A stretch of 5,965 nt of DNA from an uncultured Pseudomonadales bacterium (GTDB lineage: Bacteria; Pseudomonadota; Gammaproteobacteria; Pseudomonadales; Porticoccaceae). Below the pieces are notes generated by a model. That model was given only the letters and a program-made list of their open reading frames with translations, made no database searches and was not told where the DNA came from. Of the stretch, positions 1-5,144 are shown piece after piece. Each line of letters starts with the position of its first letter. Positions within the stretch are counted from its first letter, which is position 1. The stretch is taken from positions 1 through 5,965 of the forward strand of contig CAJQJT010000201.1 in NCBI GenBank assembly GCA_905478725.1, in the 5' to 3' direction. A program made the position numbers and the translations under genes.

Positions 1-515
1 TCGCCGCGCAACATGTCGTTGAAGACGCATTGGCCCTCTCGGGGTACATTCATGCGCACTACGTGGGATTCATTATTGGCCAGTCGCTGGTTGACCTCGT
101 CCTGTTCTAAATGTTGGCAGTGTCCGTCATAGCCGATTGACTGCTTATCTTCCATCTGGGTTTTGCGCAGTTCGTCGAGGCGTTCTGTGGTGCAAAAGCA
201 GCGAAAGGCATGGCCGCTGTCTAGCAGCTGATCGGCGTGCTGACGATAGATGTCTGAGCGTTCACTCTGTCGGTAGGGCCCATGGGGGCCGCCATTGTCT
301 GGACCTTCGTCCCATTCGAGGCCCAACCAGTGCAGGGCGTCGAGTATAGATTTTTCTGACTCTGGGGTTGAACGCACCTGGTCCGTGTCTTCAATGCGGA
401 GTAAAAATTGGCCGCCCTGACTGTGGGCAAAGGCCATATTAAATAGGGCTACGTAGGCGGTTCCAACGTGAGGGTCGCCGGTGGGCGAGGGGGCAATACG
501 GGTGCGAACGGTCAT
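1..515 (-). CDS. gltX: Glutamyl-tRNA synthetase, N-terminal part (runs off left edge)
   Basis: This cytoplasmic class I aminoacyl-tRNA synthetase charges tRNA-Glu with glutamate. 171 codons are present of a protein usually about 490 residues long; the C-terminal part lies beyond the left edge. Seen: the opening [20 protein letters not shown] carries the ATP-binding HIGH-type motif as HVGT (residues 16-19). RIEDTD lies at 40-45 and GPYRQSER at 79-86. A zinc-site pattern follows: CFC (106-108), then Tyr129 and Cys133. The sequence closely matches Pseudomonas-type GltX as I remember it, with no gaps I noticed. The ATG at 513-515 is the only start that keeps the conserved N-terminus; the ribosome site is weak (TTGGA about 7 nt upstream). 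A good sigma-70-like promoter lies just upstream, so it is probably transcribed independently of the LapD-like gene 118 bp away on the same strand. Confidence 0.97.
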   Translation of the reverse strand, partial: MTVRTRIAPSPTGDPHVGTAYVALFNMAFAHSQGGQFLLRIEDTDQVRSTPESEKSILDALHWLGLEWDEGPDNGGPHGPYRQSERSDIYRQHADQLLDSGHAFRCFCTTERLDELRKTQMEDKQSIGYDGHCQHLEQDEVNQRLANNESHVVRMNVPREGQCVFNDMLRG

Positions 516-544
516 TTAGCAATCCAAGTAAAAATCAATAGCGC

Positions 545-575
545 ATTATACGTTTTACACAGGGGCCTCTGTCAC
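545..575 (-). promoter_or_regulatory. Candidate sigma-70 promoter of gltX
   Basis: On the minus strand a perfect TATAAT (545-550) is preceded by GTGACA (570-575, spacer 19) or, one base shifted, TGACAG (569-574, spacer 18). Transcription would start near 538, giving a leader of about 22 nt before the gltX ATG. The -10 match is strong; the -35 match and spacing are only fair. Confidence 0.6.
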
Positions 576-588
576 TATCTGTTAGTGA
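572..588. promoter_or_regulatory. Small inverted repeat overlapping the gltX -35 region
   Basis: TCACTA (572-577) and TAGTGA (583-588) form a perfect 6-bp inverted repeat around a 5-nt centre. It overlaps the left part of the gltX -35 box and lies in the gap after the LapD-like gene. It could be an operator. There is no T-run for an intrinsic terminator on either side. No regulator can be named from sequence, and a chance occurrence is possible. Confidence 0.25.
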
Positions 589-633
589 TCAGGGCTAAAT
601 AAACCTGCTGGCTGCTTTTACTTTAGTTGTTCT

Positions 634-1185
634 TCAACGCCCTGATCGCTGTGCCAAGAGTAAAACTGAACGAATTAGAATGATCGCGCCAATGATCCCG
701 GCCAGTGCAATAGCCAGACTCCAAATCAGTTTCTGCTGTAGGGCATTCCACAGTTGTAGGTAAGCCTGCTGAGGGTGGATACTGACTGCAACATAGCCAA
801 GCTTGGCCCAGCCTTTGGACACACTGGCGCGAGCTTCGACTACTGGCAGCTGAATCAGCCTTTGGAATAGATCGGGTACGCCTGCATCTTGATTTGAGAA
901 AGAGCGTTCGATCAAGCGGTTGCCATCAAGGTCGACAAAGTAGAGCTTAGAGTAGGGGCCCAGATGGGCCATGGCGTCGAACAAAACATTGAGCCGGGTT
1001 TGCTCACTGCGGGCCACTACATCGCCCATTGAAATAGCCAGGGAGGTGGCGCCGTTTTTGGCCAGTGCCTGCATGTTATCGATAACCAAGGATCTATTGG
1101 CATAGGTATCTATAGCCAGCCACAAAAATACTTGGGCGCTAATGATTAAACTGAAGGTGCTAATTAATTTGCCGTATAGAGTCAT
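634..1185 (-). CDS. Truncated LapD-like inner-membrane receptor (LapD/MoxY-type periplasmic domain only)
   Basis: A 183-residue protein. Seen: TM1 at about 5-25 (begins MTLYGKLISTFSLIISAQ), a periplasmic domain at about 26-150, TM2 at about 152-174 and a basic tail ending AQRSGR. The order and motifs match the LapD N-terminus: LYFVDLDGNRLIERS (81-95), AGVPDLFQRL (101-110), GW (125-126), HP and LW before TM2. Family knowledge: LapD of Pseudomonas fluorescens is about 650 residues; its periplasmic domain binds the protease LapG through Trp125, controlled by HAMP, GGDEF and EAL modules that sense c-di-GMP. Here Trp126 matches that residue, but everything after TM2 is missing and I see no HAMP/GGDEF/EAL remnant in 516-633. 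The frame stays open upstream to an ATG at 1341. I prefer 1185 because the LapD alignment begins there and AGAGGAGAG precedes it, although that spacing is long at 10-12 nt. It is divergent from the LapG-like gene. It is either a stand-alone docking protein or a decaying remnant. Confidence 0.82.
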   Translation of the reverse strand: MTLYGKLISTFSLIISAQVFLWLAIDTYANRSLVIDNMQALAKNGATSLAISMGDVVARSEQTRLNVLFDAMAHLGPYSKLYFVDLDGNRLIERSFSNQDAGVPDLFQRLIQLPVVEARASVSKGWAKLGYVAVSIHPQQAYLQLWNALQQKLIWSLAIALAGIIGAIILIRSVLLLAQRSGR

Positions 1186-1374
1186 CGACTCTTGTCTCTC
1201 CTCTTCTGTTCCCTTTGTTCCAGCAAGCCTGATACCAGACCAGTTCCGTTCCTGACGATTAAGTGTGACAGCCCGACCAAGGTTTGTAACAGTGACTATG
1301 CCAAATCCACTAATCGGGATAGTCTGAACTGCGCCTTTCATTTGAGTACTTTACAAGCACTGAGAGACTTGCCA
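1186..1374. promoter_or_regulatory. Divergent intergenic region between the LapD-like and LapG-like genes
   Basis: The 189 bp hold the starts of both divergent genes, so promoters for both should lie here. I could not find a convincing -35/-10 pair for either. Four copies of GTTCC lie within 45 bp (1208-1212, 1217-1221, 1243-1247, 1248-1252), the last two directly adjacent. Both strands stay open through much of this region, but the encoded peptides resemble nothing I know. Confidence 0.35.
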
Positions 1375-2058
1375 ATGAATACTTGTATAACGCAGCACAG
1401 ACTCCTGTCCTTAAAATGCATAATTTTTTCCATGCTGATAATTAGCTATTGCAGTTATGCAATGCCATTTTTAGTGTCTAAAGAATTACTCGAAGAGGTG
1501 CAGATGCACCATGGTTTGGCTGCGGAACAGCGGCTCCGTGAATGGCAGCAGATTATTCGCGCGTCTGAGTCCAGTGACGATATAGAAAAACTGGCCCAGG
1601 TGAATGGGTTTGTTAATCGCGCTCATCAAATAACCCAGAATCGCAACTGGCAACGATCTGATGAACGAGCAGATCCACTGGCGTTTCTGGTCAATCATGC
1701 GGGGGACGGCCAGGGCTTCACCATGACCAAGCTGTTTACTCTCTATAAAATGGGTATGCCGCTGTCGAAGTTGAGGGTTGGTTATGTCACAGCAACAGCA
1801 GAAAAGCCCTCAGCTGGACAGTCCCATACGGTGCTGGCTTACTTTTCGACGCCGGATGCAGATCCATTAATTCTCGATAACATAGATAAGCGCATTAGAC
1901 GTGCATCCCTGCGCACTGACTTGGAACCGGTCTATCTGTTTGAGGCGCGGGAGATAATCTTCCCAGATCAGATTTCATCAATTCTACCCAGAGAAAAAAC
2001 GCGCCATGTGGTGCAGTGGCAGAATCTTTTGCCGAACCTTAAGGCTGTTCACTACTAG
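1375..2058 (+). CDS. LapG-like periplasmic transglutaminase-fold protein lacking the catalytic cysteine
   Basis: A 227-residue protein. An N-terminal signal peptide is visible: a basic n-region, the hydrophobic core CIIFSMLIISYC and a likely cut after S-Y-A29. The body fits the LapG/DUF920 cysteine protease family, which in the periplasm cuts large adhesins such as LapA behind a di-alanine site. Family knowledge: LapG uses Cys135, His172 and Asp189 with calcium-binding acidic residues beside the Cys, in a GGDCEDYA-like motif. Here that stretch reads AGDGQGFTMTKLFTL: Gly112 replaces Cys, and Gln113 and Gly114 replace Glu and Asp. His151 (QSHTVLAYF) and Asp168 (LILDN) remain, with spacings (39 and 17) close to LapG (37 and 17). 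The fold is probably kept and proteolysis lost. The frame also runs upstream to an ATG at 1192; I chose 1375 because GAGAG lies 8 nt before it and it creates the signal peptide. The next in-frame ATG, at 1432, would leave a shorter signal peptide. Confidence 0.82.
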   Translation: MNTCITQHRLLSLKCIIFSMLIISYCSYAMPFLVSKELLEEVQMHHGLAAEQRLREWQQIIRASESSDDIEKLAQVNGFVNRAHQITQNRNWQRSDERADPLAFLVNHAGDGQGFTMTKLFTLYKMGMPLSKLRVGYVTATAEKPSAGQSHTVLAYFSTPDADPLILDNIDKRIRRASLRTDLEPVYLFEAREIIFPDQISSILPREKTRHVVQWQNLLPNLKAVHY

Positions 2059-2146
2059 GCTCTTTATTACTAGCTTTTCATTACTAGCTTTTCATCACAG
2101 GCTCTTCATTACTAGCTTTTCATCACTGGCTCTGCACCACAAGCAG
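2048..2146. repeat. 14-bp tandem repeat array, about seven units, filling a convergent gap
   Basis: The units are in register at 2063, 2077, 2091, 2105, 2119 and 2133, with a diverged first unit at 2048-2062 that has one extra base. The form alternates between TTCATTACTAGCTT and TTCATCAC(A/T)GGCTC, giving a 28-bp higher-order period: 2077-2104 and 2105-2132 differ at a single base. The last unit (TGCACCACAAGCAG) is the most decayed. The array begins inside the last codons and stop of the LapG-like gene and ends 2 bp before the stop codon of the convergent racemase gene. The period is not a multiple of three and the units lie outside genes, so it is not a protein repeat. The rare tetranucleotide CTAG occurs four times (2055, 2070, 2084, 2112). 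Confidence 0.9.
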
Positions 2147-2148
2147 TC

Positions 2149-3327
2149 TCAGGCCACCGCGCCGCTGCTCTTCAGCGTCGCTATAGCATCTGTGTCAAAA
2201 CCCAATTCAGCTAATATCTCAGCGGAATGCTGGCCGATAGAGCCGCCGGATGTGCCGTACTCAGGCACAGATTTAGACAGCTTTACAGCACTGCCAACCT
2301 GACGCTGAGAACCCCCAGTAGGTGTTTTCACATTGACGATCATCTCTCTCTCAGCGGCATCCTGATATTCGCAGGCTTCAGCGAATGTCAGTACCGGCTC
2401 GACACAGGCTTCTTTGTCTTTAAATATCTCGCGCCACTGGACTAGGGTCTTGCTGGCGATAATAGTATCCAACTTTTCCCTCAGGGCCTGCTGGGTTTCA
2501 CTGTCTTGCTGGTTACTCAGTGTAAATAGCTGCTCGTCGCCGAGGGCCTCGCAGAGCACTTGGAAAAACTGTGGTTCCAAGCTGCCGACAGAGAGATAGC
2601 GATTATCCGAGGTCTGGTAGTAGTCATAAAAACTGCCGCCATTTAATGACATAGAGCCGGAGCTGGGTTCCACTCCGGCACCTAGATAGGTAGAGCCAAA
2701 CAGGGCATTAAGAGAGAACATGGCATCGGTCATGCTGATGTCGATCTGCTGGCCCTCGCCACTGATATGACGCTGATTCACTGCAGCCAAAATGCCGATC
2801 ACTGCATGCAGTGAGCCTCCTGCTATATCCGCCACTGGCATACCCATAATCGGTGTGCGATCGCCTTCACGGCCAGAGTAGCCATTGAGGCCAGAGATGG
2901 AGAGGTAGTTGTTGTCGTGTCCGGCGCGATCGCGGTAGGGCCCAGTCTGGCCGTAGCCGGTGACTGAACAGTAAATCAGCTTTGGGTTGATCTCACGCAG
3001 CTGCTCATAGCCAAGGCCTAGACGCTGCATCACCCCTGGTCGAAACTGTTCAATAACAATGTCGTAATCCATCACCAGGCGTTTGGCGATATTCACGGCC
3101 TCACGGTTTTTTAGGTCCAGAGCGATGGCGCGCTTATTGCGATTGAGTGTGCCGTGGGCAGTTGACTGGCCGTCGGCAAAGGGCGGCATGGTGCGCAGTA
3201 GGTCTGGCCTGGTTGGCGATTCAACACGCAGAACCTCGGCGCCCATATCCGCCAGCATCATAGTGGCAAAAGGGCCGGGTACCAATGTGGTAAAGTCGAG
3301 AATTTTAAGGTTTTCGAGGGCGCGCAT
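2149..3327 (-). CDS. Alpha-methylacyl-CoA racemase (CaiB/BaiF CoA-transferase family)
   Basis: A 392-residue cytoplasmic enzyme of the CaiB/BaiF family, most like alpha-methylacyl-CoA racemases, which interconvert (2R)- and (2S)-methylacyl-CoA so that branched-chain or steroid side chains can enter beta-oxidation. Seen: the N-terminal LDFTTLVPGPFATMMLADMG (10-29), the family block LNRNKRAIALDLK (61-73) and VIEQFRPGVM (91-100). The racemase residues match those known for the Mycobacterium tuberculosis enzyme (His126, Asp156, Glu241): His137 in AGHDNNYLSISG, Asp167 in MPVADIAGG and Glu251 in SLEPQFF. These motifs favour racemase over formyl-CoA or carnitine CoA-transferase. The length is slightly above the usual 360-380. 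The ATG at 3325-3327 directly precedes the conserved start; the ribosome site is weak. It lies 130 bp behind the LysR gene on the same strand and is convergent with the LapG-like gene. No link to sulfur metabolism is evident. Confidence 0.9.
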   Translation of the reverse strand: MRALENLKILDFTTLVPGPFATMMLADMGAEVLRVESPTRPDLLRTMPPFADGQSTAHGTLNRNKRAIALDLKNREAVNIAKRLVMDYDIVIEQFRPGVMQRLGLGYEQLREINPKLIYCSVTGYGQTGPYRDRAGHDNNYLSISGLNGYSGREGDRTPIMGMPVADIAGGSLHAVIGILAAVNQRHISGEGQQIDISMTDAMFSLNALFGSTYLGAGVEPSSGSMSLNGGSFYDYYQTSDNRYLSVGSLEPQFFQVLCEALGDEQLFTLSNQQDSETQQALREKLDTIIASKTLVQWREIFKDKEACVEPVLTFAEACEYQDAAEREMIVNVKTPTGGSQRQVGSAVKLSKSVPEYGTSGGSIGQHSAEILAELGFDTDAIATLKSSGAVA

Positions 3328-3457
3328 AGTTAGGGTCCACTGGTCGATTATTATTAGAATTATGTGGTGATACAGCGACTATCATTATTGTCACAATCTA
3401 CTGCTCAGTGCCAGTTTTTGGTTAAATTATTGGCAGGCGAGGCTGGTCTAGTCAAAC

Positions 3458-4339
3458 TCAGACGGCGCGATTACATTCCTCTATCCACCAGTCTGTGGAC
3501 ACTGTTTTGTGGCGGTGTTTCGACAGCACAAAATAGAAAGTTCTAGTCATATCCCGCTTGGGTAATGTAAGGGGTACCAGCTCGCCGCTCTTGAAGTTGT
3601 TTTGCAACACGATCTCGGAGAGGCAGCCAATGCCCAATCCCGCTTCAACCGCTTTTTTGATTGCCTCGTTGTGTTTGAACTGTAAATAGATATCGAGCTT
3701 CGGCATTAAACCAGTCAATGCATTGTTAAAAGTATGGCGGGCACCGGATTCCGGTTCTCGGAGAATCCATCTGGCGGCGACTATATCGGCATCGGTGAGA
3801 CGTTGTTTTTTTGCCAGAGGGTGAGAGGGGCTGCAAAATACCACCAGGCGATCTTCTCTCCAGGGAATTAATTCCAGATCTTTGTGCTGTATGGCCCCTT
3901 CAATCATGCCTATATCCACTTCGTAGTTGGCCACCTGAGCTGCCACGTCCGAGCTGTTGGCGACATTGATATCTACCTGAGCTTCGGGATGTCGGGCAAG
4001 ATAGCCCGCCAGATAGCTCACCGCCAGATGGTTGCCGATGGTAAAGCTGGCACCCACCTTAAGATGGCCGATATCGCTGTGACCCTGCAGTGCCTGCTCA
4101 AACTCTTCGGCCTGGGCAATTAACACCTGAGCCTTGTTGCGCAATGTTTTGCCCACCTCATTGAGTTCGAGCTTTTTGCCACTGCGATTAAATAGGCTAA
4201 GGTTAAATGCCTGTTCAAGAGTCTGTAGAGCAGAACTGGCAGCAGACTGGGACATATGTAGCTGTTCCGCAGCTCTGGATATATTTTCATAACGGGCAAT
4301 ACTGAGGAATATCTGTAGTTGCCGAAGGCTATATTTCAT
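3458..4339 (-). CDS. LysR-type transcriptional regulator, YeiE/CysL-like
   Basis: A 293-residue DNA-binding regulator of normal LysR length. Seen: an N-terminal winged helix-turn-helix (about 3-62) with SRAAEQLHMSQSAASSALQT as the recognition region (21-40), a linker helix (about 62-88) and a periplasmic-binding-like effector domain (about 91-290). The effector domain carries SFTIGNH (98-104), VANSSDV (126-132), DIGMIEG (142-148), EDRLVVFCSP and ILREPESGAR, which are close to E. coli YeiE and B. subtilis CysL as I remember them. CysL activates sulfite reductase genes and YeiE is linked to sulfite and iron responses. Here the gene is divergent from cysC-sat across a 132-bp gap with an LTTR-type operator, so control of sulfate activation is the natural inference. 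The effector cannot be read from sequence. AGG lies about 9 nt before the ATG. Confidence 0.93.
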   Translation of the reverse strand: MKYSLRQLQIFLSIARYENISRAAEQLHMSQSAASSALQTLEQAFNLSLFNRSGKKLELNEVGKTLRNKAQVLIAQAEEFEQALQGHSDIGHLKVGASFTIGNHLAVSYLAGYLARHPEAQVDINVANSSDVAAQVANYEVDIGMIEGAIQHKDLELIPWREDRLVVFCSPSHPLAKKQRLTDADIVAARWILREPESGARHTFNNALTGLMPKLDIYLQFKHNEAIKKAVEAGLGIGCLSEIVLQNNFKSGELVPLTLPKRDMTRTFYFVLSKHRHKTVSTDWWIEECNRAV

Positions 4340-4363
4340 GTCGCTTACCTATATTTTGCAATC

Positions 4364-4402
4364 ATTATGCTTATCGGTTAAATCGATTATGGTAAACATA
4401 AT
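4364..4402. promoter_or_regulatory. Candidate LysR-type operator between the LysR gene and cysC
   Basis: The core ATCGGTTAAATCGAT (4373-4387) is an ATC-N9-GAT palindrome that fits the T-N11-A rule of LysR family sites. A wider interrupted inverted repeat surrounds it: arms 4364-4375 (ATTATGCTTATC) and 4391-4402 (GGTAAACATAAT) pair at 10 of 12 positions. The core centre is about 65 bp before the predicted cysC transcription start, where LysR activators usually bind, and is also close enough to the regulator's own start for autoregulation. Confidence 0.6.
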
Positions 4403-4409
4403 ATCCTGT

Positions 4410-4438
4410 TTTACTTGTATAGTTAAAGGCTCTAGTAT
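4410..4438 (+). promoter_or_regulatory. Candidate cysC-sat promoter
   Basis: TTTACT (4410-4415) and TAGTAT (4433-4438) are separated by 17 bp. Each matches the sigma-70 consensus at four of six positions, as expected of an activator-dependent promoter. Initiation near 4445 would give a leader of about 27 nt. No riboswitch-like structure fits in this leader. Confidence 0.45.
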
Positions 4439-4471
4439 CGACCCTCATTATTGACGGACGGGAAATTTCTC

Positions 4472-5086
4472 ATGGCTGAGCAAAAAGCGACAAATGTAAC
4501 CTGGCACGATGGTGATATTACGATTGATGATCGCAGTGAACTGCTGGGACAAAAGGGTGCAACCCTTTGGTTTACTGGCCTCTCCGGGAGCGGTAAAAGT
4601 ACCGTTGCTGTAGCACTGGAAAAAGCCCTGTTTCAGCGCGGCAAACTCAGTTATCGGCTGGATGGCGACAATATCCGCTTGGGCATCAACAAAAATCTCG
4701 GTTTTTCCGCTGAAGATCGTACGGAAAATATTCGCCGTATTGGTGAGATCGCCAAACTGTTTGTGGATTCCGGTGTGATTGCCCTGTCGAGCTTCATTAG
4801 TCCCTATCGCGCCGACCGCGATCAGGTTAGGGCGCTGCATCTTGAGTCAGGCTTTGCCTTCATCGAAATCTTTGTCGACTGTGCGCTCTCAGAAGCCGAG
4901 AAGCGCGACCCTAAGGGGCTTTACAAGAAAGCTCGCGCCGGAGAGATCAAGAACTTTACCGGTATTGATGATCCCTACGAAGCGCCAAACAGCCCTGAGA
5001 TTCATTTGCATACAGATCAGATGACACTTGAGCAGGAAGTGACGTTGATTATGACGTACCTTGAAGAACATGGGTTTATTGCCTAG
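4472..5086 (+). CDS. cysC: Adenylylsulfate (APS) kinase
   Basis: A 204-residue cytoplasmic kinase that phosphorylates APS at the 3' position to PAPS, the substrate for assimilatory reduction or sulfotransferases. Seen: Walker A GLSGSGKS (36-43), DGDN (64-67), [13 protein letters not shown] (85-97), the conserved [10 protein letters not shown] (108-117) with Ser110 matching the E. coli phospho-serine, the lid motif [10 protein letters not shown] (146-155) and FTGIDDPYE (162-170). All key residues are present and the length is normal for a stand-alone CysC; it is not fused to CysN. A TTG at 4451 is also in frame, but I chose the ATG at 4472 because GGGA lies 8 nt upstream. It is followed after 58 bp by sat on the same strand, the probable partner in one operon. 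Confidence 0.96.
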   Translation: MAEQKATNVTWHDGDITIDDRSELLGQKGATLWFTGLSGSGKSTVAVALEKALFQRGKLSYRLDGDNIRLGINKNLGFSAEDRTENIRRIGEIAKLFVDSGVIALSSFISPYRADRDQVRALHLESGFAFIEIFVDCALSEAEKRDPKGLYKKARAGEIKNFTGIDDPYEAPNSPEIHLHTDQMTLEQEVTLIMTYLEEHGFIA

Positions 5087-5144
5087 CTCTTATTACCTAT
5101 TATTTTTAGCCCGTACTCACTTAAAACCAATGGAGAAAGACCAC

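Noticed and set aside
137..430. Short frames on both strands within gltX
   Set aside because: They lie out of frame or antisense within the conserved gltX reading frame and show no domain or ribosome site.
1186..1341. 52-residue N-terminal extension of the LapD-like protein from an ATG at 1341
   Set aside because: LapD proteins begin at MTLYG-like sequence directly before TM1. The extension has no recognisable features and would put a soluble tail before the membrane anchor, and AGAGGAGAG supports 1185.
1192..1374. 61-residue N-terminal extension of the LapG-like protein from an ATG at 1192
   Set aside because: It would bury the signal peptide inside the protein and overlaps the control region of the divergent gene. 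The ATG at 1375 has a plausible ribosome site.
2048..2146. CRISPR array
   Set aside because: Units are 14 bp, directly adjacent with no unique spacers, and no cas gene is visible.
2006..2302. 98-codon plus-strand frame containing the repeated peptide FITSFS
   Set aside because: The repetition comes from the 14-bp DNA repeats. The frame overlaps the ends of both the LapG-like and racemase genes and resembles no known protein.
3328..3457. Terminator or small RNA between the LysR gene and the racemase
   Set aside because: Only very short stems are possible (for example CTG...CAG near 3400-3416 before a short T-run), too weak to call.
4448..4840. 130-codon minus-strand frame opposite cysC
   Set aside because: It is antisense to a clearly conserved kinase gene with all motifs intact, and has no recognisable motif of its own.
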